A DNA stretch of 64,000 nucleotides from Scalesia atractyloides (Eukaryota > Streptophyta > Magnoliopsida > Asterales > Asteraceae), in contig CAMTDV010000023.1 of NCBI GenBank assembly GCA_947069175.1, positions 87,389,563 through 87,453,562 of the forward strand, written 5' to 3'. Below, piece by piece: positions 44,131 through 55,840 of the stretch. The notes beneath the pieces were generated by a model. The model saw nothing but the letters and a program-made list of their open reading frames with translations. It searched no databases and was not told where the DNA came from. The stretch's first letter is position 1; the number at the start of each line of letters is the position of its first letter. The position numbers and the translations under genes are program-made.

Positions 44131-45840
44131 GGACTAGGGGACATGGTTATAAATCCACTAGATGAAGTAGCGGATTTCACAAGTTCAGGAAATATGGCAG
44201 GGTAGTGCTCAGATGAAACAAATCGAAAATGGTATGAAGTCCTCTAGATGAAGTAGCAGAGTACCTAGTTTCGCTCTTATTTTCTCAAGCCACCTAGTTT
44301 CACTCTTTCTTTTGCAAACCACCTAGATACGCCAAAAAATCGTATGTATATATGTATGCATGCATGTATATATGGGCAGGGGACGGATCTGTTTTGTCCG
44401 TGCATAAATTTGGTGGTATGTTTTGCATGAAGGCTTGTTCAAGTTAGATTCCCATGATCATGAATCTGACAGCTAGAGGCATCAATCCGCAATCTAAGGC
44501 TTGCCACATGTGATGCATGGAAGTAGAATCTTCATAGTACGTCTTCTCCAATGTCAATACGCAAAAGATAGTTGGCATTCATTATTTATGGAGTGGTGGA
44601 AATATGTTAGTATAGTCATTTGCCATGAGTCTAGGTACTGATATATGCAAAATATTATGTATTTTGCGTTTCAGGGAAAATATTATGTATTACAAAATAA
44701 AAACAGTTTATTACAATGGTTTTCATCACACAAAGAGTTGTCTTATACACTTATTTTAATACCCTTACTGATGTTATTTGGTTCATTACACTATCGGTAT
44801 AATATTGGTCTCGGTGTTAACAAAAAATCGATGCTATTACTGATTATGTGAGTACAATACTAATCGTTACTAGTAGTGCAATAAAAAGGTAAAATACGGA
44901 AAGTGACTCATAGAGAAACCAAAACCATAAGAATAAATATTGGTACCGATACTGTTGTTTTTCAATCGGTATCAGCTCGGATCTATAAAAAGTACTCTTT
45001 TATGTAGATTAAGTTCGATTTTCGTCCCTAAAGTTTCTTGAGGTTAATTATTTATGTCCAAAATTTTAACATAGGCCTTACGTTTCTAATTTTTAACCTT
45101 TTTCTTTCTTTTTGAACAAAAAGTTTAAAAGTTAGAAACATGAAGCCATACCATTATATGTTAAAGTATGTTAAAATATTGGAATTTGGATTCAAGTAGC
45201 TAACATGAGCAAACCTTCGATATGAAAATCAAACTTTAACTCTTTTGAATATAACTCTATTTTAATTAAATTTATATTATAACATCATAAATATATTAAA
45301 CAAAAATGTGCACCAAGATTAAGGTATTAGGGGGGATGGGGAACCCATGCGGGTACCTCCTCAGGTTCAATCTGGCACAAGAACACCTCCGCCACCCTTA
45401 AGATTATGGTGTGCTGCTTGGAAAAGCAACAAGGAGTACTCGTGCAAGGGTAGGAGTAGGGGTTATTTAGGTGGGGTACATCTCTTAAAGTTGTGTGTGG
45501 TTAGTGAGTAGGGTAAACGAGTGGAATTTATGACAAGGGTAAAGCTTCACCAGTGTTTTGTGGCTTAATAATAATTTTTAAGAATTTTGACATGTTAAGT
45601 TTTGATTGGTTAAGACAAGGACAAAACTAAAGACTTTAAACACCTTACAAGAGTAACATATTAACTTCAAGTCTTACATATAACATTAATAGAAAAAAAT
45701 TTCCCGTTCAAAAATATAACTTTTTGCTTTCTTTTTCGGAATATCTTCCACCATTTTACCAAGAAGGTCAAACTTTTTGAAAAAGAAAAACAACAGAAGC
45801 GCACATTTAAAAAATTTTAAACTCAACTTTATCCCAAAAA
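44131..45840. other. Intergenic DNA without a recognised gene
   Basis: An isolated plus-strand frame at 44645-44851 has a hydrophobic stretch but no recognised relative or gene signals. 45300-45540 is GC-richer than its surroundings (GGGGGGATGGGG, CACCTCCGCCACCC) and may be a mobile-element fragment. Confidence 0.45.
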
Positions 45841-46032
45841 TAGATCATTAAGACTGACGCAAAACACAATCATATAATTACCAAATGCAAGCATTTTATT
45901 AATTTGATTATTATCACGATAATACAACCTATCATGTCTCCCTTATTCATATGCCCTTTTGCCTCTTGGTACTAAAACGCATAACATGATATGCGCCTTT
46001 ATTTGCTATCTTTATATCCATATTTTGTATCA

Positions 46033-47098
46033 TCAGATCCTGAAAATCACCACAAAAAAAGTTGCCAATTAGTAAGATGACAAATGAAATTGTAAAAACT
46101 TTAAGAACATAAATGATGCCATAATAGTTAGTACATACTGTTCGTAGTTAATGTTTACTCTCCCAAGAGCAAGACGGGCAATCTTCGCAAACGACTCTTG
46201 GGAAAGTACAAGTTCATTCTGGCTGCATTTCTCGCAACTACCTATGACCTTAACATCAACTGTGTTTCCGGTGCATGCATCGCGAATGGCTTTGTTTGTT
46301 CCACTTAAGCAATGAATTCGGTACCTCCTTCCACAGGCTTTTCCATTGGCAAGCAAGCTGATATGCTCTTTTGCAATCATGACACCTTGATCGGTTGAAC
46401 CATAACATGTTGATGCTACAAATGACCATTATAAAGCTCAAATTAACTTGGATATAGTTTAGGATACCAACACACTTTAGTTGAATTCTAGAACAACATG
46501 ATAAAGCTGAAATTAACGTGGATATAGTTTAGGATACCAACACACTTTAGGTGATTTCTAGAACTACATGTGAATCTTAGAACTTGATTAATCTGATTAT
46601 TCTTTTTCTTTTCAATAATTCATTCGATAAATAAACTTAATTTTCAGAAATAACATGTGTTCTTTTAACTTTTTTTGACTACACATTTCTGTTTTTTTAA
46701 TTCTATTGTTGAAATTCTGATAAAAAATTTTCTTGAAAATAAAGTGTTCCTTTGTCTCACATATATATAATAATTATGTTTATAATACACCTCAAAAAAT
46801 AAGAATTTTAAAGTTGAAGAAAAAATATTAAACAAAGTGTATTTAGAAATATACTTTTTCTTTAAATTTAACAAGTACAAGTTATAACTGAAATATCAAA
46901 ATTTTTGTGTTAAATCAATCATTCAAGTTGGTGAGTTGGCTACACATCCATCTACTAATACAAAAGGTTATAATGAAGAAATTACTTACGAACATAAGGC
47001 GGGTTGGATACGATTGCTTGGCCAGAAAGGGCATGAGCAACTGAGGTGAGACAAACCAAAATGCTAATCAAGACTAGAGCTTTGGTCTCCACACCCAT
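46033..47098 (-). CDS. EG45-like domain protein (plant natriuretic peptide-like), intact three-exon gene
   Basis: Exon 1 is 47098-46990, exon 2 46415-46139, exon 3 46039-46033; the spliced CDS is 393 nt, 130 residues. All borders are GT...AG and in phase. Residues 1-23 (MGVETKALVLISILVC...AHA) form a signal peptide. The mature part has the double-psi beta-barrel features of the EG45/expansin-like family: PPYVPSTCYGSTDQGVMIA, KACGRRYRIHC, VDVKVIGSC and LVLSQESFAKIARLALG, ending NYEQI. Six or more Cys support disulphides in the apoplast. Relatives act as secreted signalling or defence-type proteins; no enzyme activity is implied. A TATA box lies 75-82 bp upstream of the ATG. The broken paralogue lies about 8 kb away on the same strand. 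Confidence 0.88.
46431..46570. repeat. Two-unit 70-bp tandem repeat in intron 1 of the EG45-like gene
   Basis: Units 46431-46500 and 46501-46570 share ATAAAGCT.AAATTAAC.TGG and GGATACCAACACACTTTAG. The first unit begins 16 bp from the exon 2 boundary. Confidence 0.85.
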
Positions 47099-47171
47099 CT
47101 TTGATATGTAGTATGTGTATTTCTAGCTGGTTCAAGTACCTTTTTTTTGGTGAGAAGCACATAAAACTTTC

Positions 47172-47180
47172 ATTTTATAG
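47172..47180 (-). promoter_or_regulatory. TATA box of the EG45-like gene
   Basis: The minus strand reads CTATAAAAT in a block conserved with the paralogue at 39610-39618. Confidence 0.6.
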
Positions 47181-47554
47181 ATGGATTGGAGGCAACCAAG
47201 ATGTCATGCTTCTTGAATTTAAATAAGTAGGAAACTTTTATCAAGTAAAGAAGACGGAGTAATAATGATGGCAGGTGGTAGAGAAGACTAAGATGGTATG
47301 AAAACAACGGGTATGGAAATCGATGGAGGCCATCCACGCTTATTTTATTGATTGAGTTTATCCAAGAAAAAGATTGTTATTATTATTTTCATTCTTTTTT
47401 AACAACAAACTTTTTACATATTAACCGTCTATCAACTTGCACATTCAAAGATCTAAATCTAAACCAATTTAACACAAATGTAATTACCGTACCACTAGAC
47501 CACGATATCATGGCTTCCTACAATATTGGTCACGAAAGTAATTGGGACGGAATT

Positions 47555-48700
47555 TGTTGAGGAACTTGTGGAAATGACTAGTAGAGATTCTTTGTGTGTT
47601 ACTTTATTATGAACCCCATGAGTCTAAGCCAGCAGGCTCAATCAAGCAACCTAGCTCAAGAGGTCCATCTAAACGGATTTGTGAGATGTATGAACCATTG
47701 AAAGATATAGAGGAGGAGAGAATGGGAGTGTAGGAATGCAAATTGTTATTCCATGATTGTTCTTCTTTTCCATCTCAATCTGTAATTTGATTTCCATCTT
47801 GTTTTCCATCTCACTTTTGTAAGAGTAATAAAAGGCAAAGAATTAGTGAAATCACATTCGGTTGCTTTAATTCTATTACTACTCTTTGGCTTCTAATAGA
47901 GGGGATTTCATTAATTGGTGCTTTCATTGATCCTTAGCATAGATAGCTATATATGGGTGATGATCTGCTATTCATTTCCTATTCTCAAACTTAGGTAGGT
48001 TTTACTAATCGACACTTTTTGCAACTCAAATGGAAGGACATGATATGCTTGAGAAGATCCGCAATCAATTGGCATCTCAGTTTTTGATGCCATCCTTAAT
48101 GGAGCTTGAGAAGCTTCGTGACTTACATGACGAATTGTTATTTGGTATGTATGATTCCACACCAACACCCTTGCTTGGATTCATTGGTGTGTAACCAGAT
48201 AAATGGATTGCTTATGCTCAAACGTATTTTGATTATTATGCAATTTATAGTATTGATCGCTTTCCTTATGTGTCAGATTATATCTCTTGACAAGGAGGCA
48301 TTTTGGTCTCATTGAATGCAATGTCACTCCAATTTAAGGAATGGCATGCTTTTACAAATTCAATTGTTGACGCATTTCATTCTTCGTCCTTAGCGCCTAC
48401 TGCTCTCAAGTATTTGATTAAATGGCTGATAATATTGGAAATGATATTAAAAATGAAGTTCATGAAAACATTGCGAATGAGGTATTAGAATCCCAAACTG
48501 AATCAATGGCTGATGTTCTCACTAGGAGTAAAGGGTGCTCAAATGGATATATTTATTAATTTCTTTGTGCAAGAAAATGCCAAACCTAGTACAAATGTAG
48601 TCAGGGCAAATAGCAATTAATCGATAACTAGAAAGAGAATGATATGGTGCGGTAGTTAGGAGCGCTACCGGACCCTCCCGCTGGTTAGCTAGGTTAGTCT
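47555..48700 (+). mobile_element. Ty3/gypsy fragment: LTR, primer-site-like sequence and gag start
   Basis: A 356-bp segment from TGTTGAGGAAC to GGGGATTTCA (47910) is followed by ATTGGTGCTTTCATTGA, a sequence that commonly follows plant gypsy LTRs. Downstream short plus-strand frames include WIAYAQTYFDYYAIYSIDRF and FKEWHAFTNSIVDAFHS, resembling a retrotransposon gag domain, with stops between them. There is no pol. The copia element at 48766 is inserted next to it. Confidence 0.45.
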
Positions 48701-48765
48701 TTATTTCACAAAAATATATTATGTTTTTAGCTCTTAACTTAACATAAAATTTTTTTTGTTTATAG

Positions 48766-49139
48766 TATTGAACGAAACATATTAACATTAGGGTGGTACG
48801 GTTTTGATCTCGAGGGGTGAAAGGAGGGGATTTACTCAAAGTTAAAGAGTGCTTAGTGAAAATCCGTTTATGTATATCAGTTTATTATTTATCAATTGTA
48901 TTTTGATAAGGACAGATTAATTATTTGAGAGTTAATTTAGGAATTAGAAACCTGGTAAGAAAGTAATATATCAGTATTTAAATAGGGTTACCTTTATGTA
49001 TTTTTATTATTGTCGTTTAGTAATAAAAAGTTTAATTTCAGTTTCCAAATTATTGTTTTCTAAGTCATTGCTGTACACGATTGGTTGTTCGGTGTTCTAG
49101 TTGTGATTAGATATTGAAGGCCACTGTGTAATCTTTACA
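48766..49139 (+). repeat. 5' LTR of copia A
   Basis: TATTGAACG to ATCTTTACA, followed by the primer-binding site. Confidence 0.9.
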
Positions 49140-49141
49140 AG

Positions 49142-49153
49142 TGGTATCAGAAC
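49142..49153 (+). promoter_or_regulatory. Primer-binding site of copia A
   Basis: TGGTATCAGAAC, complementary to the initiator-Met tRNA 3' end over its first ten bases. Confidence 0.85.
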
Positions 49154-49353
49154 CTCCCTAGAGAAGAAGCAGAAGTGATCGAAGGTGTTGAAGAAACCGA
49201 TCCAGCAGGTGGTCTCTAGAAGATGATCCGAAACAAGATACCGAAGACCATGGCTGAATTCCAAGCAATAGGGGAGTCAAGAAACTGAATCAAAGTAATT
49301 ATAAAACATGGAAAACCGGCATAAAATCATACATTCAGGGACAAGATCTGTGG

Positions 49354-49780
49354 TGTTGCCCAGAATGATCTTTGATCTCTAGATCGCAAATGATAAAAGT
49401 AACTTTATTGAATATTGAATGTGATAATACATGAATTTGAACAAATACAAATGAAACTATCTATCCTATTTATAGTTTCCTAAAGGTACGAGTGAATAGA
49501 CGCGTCTCTTCGTGAACGAGTGTGTCCCTTGAAATGTGTGGTTGAGATTTAACCCGAAGAGGTGTGTCTCTTGATGAAGAGTTGCGTCCCTTCTTGTTGA
49601 ATCGCTGCCATCGATCATGGAGATGTGTCTCCAAGAGATCGCACCCCTTGAGGGTGTTGGTTTCTATCTTCTGTTAAGTCACAAATGGCCCTCAACTTTG
49701 TAACTGCTTTGTAACCGCCAATCTTTATACTAATTATTATATATCCCTTGTACTAGATGATGTAAATGATTAGTCTTTCA
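49354..49780 (-). repeat. 3' LTR of copia B
   Basis: Plus strand TGTTGCCCAG to AGTCTTTCA; near-identical to 54245-54673. Confidence 0.95.
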
Positions 49781-49799
49781 TTCACCCCTTAATCATGAA

Positions 49800-51706
49800 C
49801 ATCATTGGGTTGTTGTAGATCTTGAACTCCGAGCAATTCTCGCATTGTAGCAAACTTGACCCTTGCTAGTGCCTTTGTTAGTAGTCTGCCCGTTGTAGTT
49901 CTCCACTTATGTGTTCTACTTCGATGTCCTCATTCTCCAGCATTCTCTTATGAAATGATAGCGTGTATCTATGTGCTTGCTTCTTCCATGAAAGACTGGA
50001 TTCCTCATGAGTGCTATTGCAGAAACATTATCCACCTGAGTGTTATCTTCTCTTCCTTCCAGCCTGTAATCTCACTTAACAATCTTTTAAGCCATAGTGC
50101 TTGCATGTGCGGCAGTGGTTGCCATGAACTCTGATTCACATGATGAGAGTGCCACTGTCTGTTGCTTTTGTGTACACCAGGTTATAGGTGATTCTCCAAA
50201 GTAGAATACCAGACCAGTTGTTCCTTTTCCTTGGTCTGTGTTAACTCCATAACTGCTATCGCTATAACCGGTGATTTTACATCCTCCTTGCTTCTTGTAG
50301 ATAATTCCATCCTCTTTGTTCCTTTGATATAACGTAGTACTTGCTTTACTGCCTTCAAGTGATGCTCCTTTGGTTCTTACAGAATCTACTAAGGAAACTG
50401 ACTAGGTAACATAGATCTGGCCTTGTGTGCAATAAGTACCTAAGAGAACCTATCAGGCTTCTGTAATGCGTTGCATCTACCGGATCTCCATCTTCAGTCT
50501 TCGTTAATTGTGTTCCTTGATTCATAGGAATCTTCGTATCGTTGCAGGTTAACATATCAGCTTCCTTGAGTATCTTGTTGATATAGCCTGTTTGCTTGAT
50601 GGCTATCGCACCCCCTGTTTGTGTAACTTCTATTCCCAGATAGTATGCTAGCAATCCAAGATCGCTCATTTCAAACTTGTTCTCCATTCGAGACTTGAAA
50701 ACATCTATCTACTTCCTTGATGTTCCAGTAACTATCAAATCATCAATGTAGACTCCAACTATCAATGTAGAAGTCTAACTTATACTTGTATAGATTGCAT
50801 GTTCTAAAGTGCACTTCTTGAAGTTAAGTGACTTTAGGGTTTGATCTAACTTCGTGTTCCAAGCACGTGGTGCTTGGCTTAACCATACAGTGCTTTTGAT
50901 AGTTTGTAAACATTTCCTTCATCTCCTGGCTTTACGAATCCTTCTGGTTGTGAGAATAGACCTCTACCTCGAGATCTCCGTGTAAGAATGCAGACTTCAC
51001 GTCTAAGTGATGTACCTCCCAACTTGATATGCTGCTAAAGCCAACATTAGTCGTACTGTTTCTATGCATGCTACTGGTGCGAAGACTTCATCAAAGTCAA
51101 TCCCGTGTTGCTGAACATATCCTTTTGCTACCAGCCTTGCTTTGTGTCTAGTGACTTTTCCACTTGCATCTTTCTATGTCTTGAAAACCCACTTTAATCC
51201 TATTGCCTTGTGATCTCTTGGCAACTCAGTCAATCTCCAAGTGTTATTCTTGTTTATTGAATCTAACTCAGCCTTCATTGCTTCAATCCATTTGTTGTCA
51301 CTAGATGCTTCCTTGTATCCTTGGTTCTTCTTCAGCAAGTAGTAATTCGTGTGGATCTACTTGAATTTCTTCTGTCTCGTCATACAATTCTTCGAGACTT
51401 CTTAGCTTATGAGTATCCTGATATCTGTTGTACTTTGATTGATGGACCACACTTACAAACGCTTAACTTCCGATGATTTGATTTTTGAGTGTGCTGGTGG
51501 TGTCATGTAGGAGTCTGGATTCTCCGACTGATCTACTCCTGAATCTTCATGATGTGGACCACTGTTTCCTGGACTACTTGGTGCATCTTCATCTAACTCT
51601 GGAGGGTTGTCATCATCTTGAATGACAAAGTTTGTCCATTCGGTATTCCCTGAATCTACCGTCTCCCTATAGCTATTCCAGTTCCATGGTTGACCTTCCA
51701 TGAACT
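49800..51706 (-). pseudogene. Reverse transcriptase and RNase H remnant of copia B
   Basis: On the minus strand, 51701-51453 is the Pro/Ser-rich acidic linker after integrase. The RT follows in broken frames, with the clearest piece at 50687-50355: FEMSDLGLLAYYLGIEV, Q-x3-YINKILKEADM and YRSLIGSLRYLLHTRPDL, the conserved copia RT thumb. RNase H remains (an ADSSYGVNTDQGK-type region in several frames) lie at 50340-49800. Frame breaks are roughly every 100-300 bp. Confidence 0.8.
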
Positions 51707-52748
51707 TTACATCTCTGCTGACACATATTTTGTTCTTTGCTGGATATATATATTGAATACCTTCGATCTTTCTTCAAATCCAAGATAAATCATAGGTGCA
51801 CTTCTATCATCCAACTTCTTTTGCTGAAGTGGTAGTACCTTAGCATATGCAGTGCAACCAAAAACTTTTAGGTGTTCCAGATTCGGCTTTCTTCCTTTCA
51901 AAGCTTCATATGGTGTCTTGTTCACGAAGGCTTTCGTTGGAACCCTGTTTAGTACGTATATTGCTTGTCGTGTAGCTTCACCCCAAAAATTTTGTGGCAT
52001 GTTCATTGCCTTTAACATAATGTGAGTAGTTGACAACATCATCCTGTTTCTTCTTTCTACTACTCCATTTTGTTGTGGGGAATGCGTCGCTGTGAGCTGT
52101 CTTCCTATGCCGTTGTCTTTGCAATACTTGTTGAATTTAGCCGATGTGAATTCTCCTCCTCTATCTGTCCTTAGCATCTTTAACTTGGTTCGTGTTTCCG
52201 TCTCCACCATTTCTTTGAACTGCTTAAAAGTTTCGAATTTGCTTGATCCTTGGAGGTTAGTAAATATGCCCACATGTAGCAATCGTCTACAAATAGAAAT
52301 ACATACTTCCCCCCAGCATGTGTTGATGGGGATATAGGACACACAGATCTCCATAGACTAAATCTAGAGGTTTTGAGGATCTGAATTTCGCCTGATTTGG
52401 AAATGGTGTCCTACTATGTTTCCCTAATAAGCATGCCTCACAGATTTGACTGGCATGACTTATTGGTGGAATTCTATGTATCAAGTTCTTATGAGTCATT
52501 TCTTTGATAGCATCGAAATGTAAATGGCCTAACCTCGCGTGCTATAACCATGCTAAATCTTCTGTGTTTGAGAGCAGGCAGATTGGTCTTCCAATCTTCA
52601 ACTTAACCTTGTAAAGCCTGTTCTTCATCCTCTTGACTCGCATTAATAACTTTCTATTTCTGTCGCGGAGTGTTAGCAGATCTCCGTCCATATTTACTTT
52701 GCAACCGATTTCCGTGAGTTGTCCGAGGCTCAATATATTGGACTTCAA
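51707..52748 (-). pseudogene. Integrase of copia B, with pre-integrase domain
   Basis: 52748-52542 is the GAG-pre-integrase region (NILSLGQLTEIGCKV). 52499-52287 holds the zinc-binding CEACLLGKHSRTPFP. 52354-51707 is the core: LRTDRGGEFTSAKF (second catalytic Asp), THSPQQNGVVERRNR (catalytic Glu) and ATRQAIYVLNRVPTKA. A frameshift near 52330 separates the zinc region from the core and disrupts the region of the first catalytic Asp. Confidence 0.85.
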
Positions 52749-52779
52749 ACTTGGAATGTAGTATACTTGAGAGATAATC

Positions 52780-52960
52780 CTTTACTCTTGATTTTGACAT
52801 TCCAGCAGTATTGAACCTATGCCTTTAATCTCTACGCGCGACCCGTCAGCAAAACATACTTATCCTGTCACCTTTTCGTCTAATTCTCTGAAGTGACTTC
52901 GCACACCTGTCATATGGTTGCTTGCACGTTGTCTAAGTACCGTAGACTTTCATTTCCGTG
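52780..52960 (-). pseudogene. Protease remnant of copia B
   Basis: The minus strand shows a YLD segment followed by ASNHMTG-like codons, but the Ser-Gly of the D-S-G triad is lost through a base change and a one-base deletion near 52928. Confidence 0.6.
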
Positions 52961-54048
52961 GCATACCTTGCTGGTTCTATGCGTTTTTCGTTTAGCAGAA
53001 CCCTTTCTTGAACAACGTTTTCTTCTTCAATCGCCATTAGTAACACTGGTGCTTCATCTTCCTCGACGAGATTTGATTGTTCTTGTATGACGTCTTTCTC
53101 GTGACAATCTTTCTTGTAATGTCCAAACTTTTGACACTTGAAGCACTGAACTTTACTCAAGTCTGTTTGGCTCCTTCAAACTTCCTCCAATTCTTAGAGT
53201 TTCCACCTCTAGGTCTGAATGAAGATCCTTCATTCTTAGTCCTTTGCATGTCTCTGTTGTCTCGCCAATTTCCTCGCGGTGGGTTGAACCTCCCACGCCC
53301 CGGTTTCCAAACTGTCTTCCTCTACCATTGGTGTTATCTTGATGTGTAAACATCAACCTGTCTTGACTTTCTCCTGGGCTACCTTTCTTTTGCTTAAGTC
53401 TTTCTTCGAACGTCTTTAACCTTCCGACTGCTTCTTCTAGCGTCATTGTCTCTAGATCGAAGTACTGTTCCATCGAGGCGACCATCTGGTAAACTTATCT
53501 GGCACGGCATTTAAGAGTTTGCATACCAGAGTCGGTTAACTCAGCGTTGTCCCTAATTCACTTGCCCGGGTAACAACACTATTTATCTTTGCGGTGAGAG
53601 AGTCTATAGTGTCATCTTCCCTCATTTGCATTAACTCAAATCTGAAATGAGTGTATGCCAACGCGCCTTTTGTACCCGATCAACACCAACGTGTCTTGTC
53701 TTCAGATTTTTCCCAAATCTCCTTTGCAGTTTTACAACTTGCAACTTGCAATACAACATCCTCCGGTATTGCTTGAAACAGATAAGCGATCGCTGACTTG
53801 TCTTTCTTAACATCTGTCTGTGAATTTTCTCCTGGTTCAATCGTTTCCCATAGTCCGTTTGCTTCTAAAATCGTTTTGATACGAATTGCCCAAACCGTAT
53901 AATTCGTCGATTTTAGAATTGGACACTGAAATGGGAAAGAGAAATTCCTTCCTTTTGGATTACAATTTCTGGACTTGACCCTCCTGTCGTTCCTGACATA
54001 TTTTCTGACCGAACAATTTTCACTTTTGACAAACTTGTAATCAACCAA
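52961..54048 (-). pseudogene. Gag of copia B
   Basis: 54048-53680 carries the N-terminal gag segment (PILKSTNYTVWAIRIKTILEANGLW, YLFQAIPEDVVLQVASCKTAKEIW). 53485-53153 has the MTLEEAVGRLKTFEERLKQ helix and a Gly/Arg-rich part. 53160-52933 begins with the zinc knuckle CFKCQKFGHYKKDC. At least three frameshifts interrupt it. Confidence 0.85.
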
Positions 54049-54230
54049 ACTTATTTCTAACCCCGAGTATCCCGAAACGCGTAATAACCAATCAATTAAC
54101 TTCGCACTATAACCCCGAAATCAAAACCCTTGATTTCTAACCCCTGGTTCGAAACCCTGAACTGAAACAATAAACCGAATTGAAAGATAGAACCTGATCG
54201 CGAATTCCCTGCGATGCCGTGGAGCCCGAT

Positions 54231-54242
54231 GCTCTGATACCA
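54231..54242 (-). promoter_or_regulatory. Primer-binding site of copia B
   Basis: The minus strand reads TGGTATCAGAGC two bases inside the 5' LTR. Confidence 0.9.
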
Positions 54243-54244
54243 AT

Positions 54245-54673
54245 TGTTGTCCAGAATGATCTTTGATCTCTCGATCGCAAATGATAAACGTAACTTTATT
54301 GAATATTGAATGTGATAATACATGAATTTTAACAAATACAAATGAAACTATCTATCCCTATTTATAGTTTCCTAAAGGTACGAGTGAATAGATGCGTCTC
54401 TTCGTGAACGTGTGTGTCCCTTGAAATGTGTGGTTGAGATTTAACCGAAGAGGTGTGTCTCTTGATGAAGAGTTGTGTCCCTTCTTGTTGAATCGCTGCC
54501 ATCGATCATGGAGATGTGTCTCCAAGAGATCGCACACCCTTGAGGGTGTTGAGTTTCTATCTTCTGTTTAGTCACAAATGGCCCCTCAACTTTGTAACCG
54601 CTTTGTAACGCCAATCTTTATACTAATTACCATATATCCCTTGTACTAGATGATGTAAATGATTTGTCTTTCA
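54245..54673 (-). repeat. 5' LTR of copia B
   Basis: Plus strand TGTTGTCCAG to TTGTCTTTCA, partner of 49354-49780. Confidence 0.95.
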
Positions 54674-55496
54674 TGTGGAACATCATAAACGGTAATGAAA
54701 CTCGGGCTCCCACGAAGATATTAACAGAGCAATCGGTAAGTGGAACATCAAAGCAGGTCGCGCCATGTTCATCATGAAAACAACTGTGGAAGAAGACATT
54801 CTTGACCATTTCAAGATCCCGAGTTTCCGAAACAGGCTTGGGATACACTTGAAGCACTCTTTTCTAAGAATGATGATGCTCGTTTACAAATGCTTAAGGT
54901 GAACTAATGACTATATCACAAGGAGACCAATCGATTCGCAATATTTCGAATGGAAAAACATTGTCGTGAGATTGGAGACCTTGATCCCCAATCAAGGATT
55001 AGACAAACCCCGCTGAAACTGATCTTGATCCATGGACTAAAAATCGGAGTATAGAAGTTTTGTAACCGCAATCCAAGGTTGGGTAACTCAACCTAGTTTA
55101 ATCGAATTCGAGAACTTGTTGGCAGGTCAAGAATCATTAGCAAAGCAACTAGTAGGGGTGTCAATCAAGACTGATGAAGATAAGGCTCTTTACGCAGAAA
55201 AAAGTAAGAGACGTGGCAAACCATGGCAATCTCGGAATAAGAATCATGATCGCAGAAAATCGGATGTAGATCGTAAAGACAAAGGAACCCAAAACAAAAC
55301 CAAAGATGAAATAGCAAAAAAGTGGAAGGGCAAGATATTTCCATACAAGTGCAATAATTGTGGTATTCGGGGACATATGGCAAAAGATTGTCGCCTACCG
55401 AAAGAAGAAGGCAATGTAGCTACTGAAGAAGAGGAACCATGGGATATGGAAGCGATGGTAGCACAAGTAGAGGTTGATGGGGCACTTACTTCGACT

Positions 55497-55800
55497 AGAT
55501 GATTCGATCATCGACTCCGGGTGATCCAACCACATGACAGGAGAAAAAGAAAGGCTATGCAACATGATGAAATATAATGGAAACCATGTTGTTGTGATTC
55601 CGGATAATTCTCGACACAACATTGCGAATGTGGGTGAAGTTTACTTTCGAGCAGAGAGAAGCCAAAAGGAGTTTGTGATGAATCAAGTCTTCCACGTTCC
55701 GGGTATGAAGAAAAATTTATTATCTGTTCCTCAAATAATCTCAACAGGAAAGTATGTTTTATTTGGTCCAACTGATGTAAAATTTTGAAAACAATGAGAC
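55497..55800 (+). pseudogene. Protease remnant of copia A
   Basis: A DSIIDSG segment is followed by TGA and then SNHMTG: the Cys normally in this position has become a stop. The following frame (55534-55788) gives EVYFRAERSQKEFVMNQVFH and VPGMKKNLLSVPQI, the region before GAG-pre-integrase. Confidence 0.75.
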
Positions 55801-55840
55801 CCAGTCGGTGCCTATTCTCCAATGAAAAAGAAACGATACA

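Larger units (their letters stand above)
49354..54673 (-). mobile_element. Ty1/copia retrotransposon B, nested in copia A
   Basis: LTRs are 49354-49780 (427 bp) and 54245-54673 (429 bp), starting TGTTG and ending CTTTCA, with target duplication TGTGG at 49349-49353 and 54674-54678. The primer-binding site lies at 54231-54242 and a polypurine tract (TTAAGGGGTGAA on the minus strand) at 49781-49792. Coding is on the minus strand in copia order and broken by many small indels. The LTRs differ at few positions, so it is younger than copia A, as the nesting requires. Confidence 0.95.
49249..55502 (+). pseudogene. Gag of copia A, split by copia B
   Basis: Gag starts at ATG 49249, frameshifts within about 40 bp, and reads SNYKTWKTGIKSYIQGQDLW to the insertion at 49353. 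It resumes after 54673 with NIINGNETR. The C-terminal part (55116-55502) is Lys/Arg-rich and has one CCHC knuckle, CNNCGIRGHMAKDC, near 55350-55390, then an acidic tail. Several frameshifts lie between 54700 and 55100. Confidence 0.8.

Noticed and set aside
44645..44851. Small membrane protein gene
   Set aside because: One hydrophobic stretch in AT-rich DNA, no family match, no supporting signals.
54096..54341. Minus-strand 81-codon frame at the 5' LTR/leader of copia B
   Set aside because: It lies across the primer-binding site and LTR edge, so it is non-coding leader.
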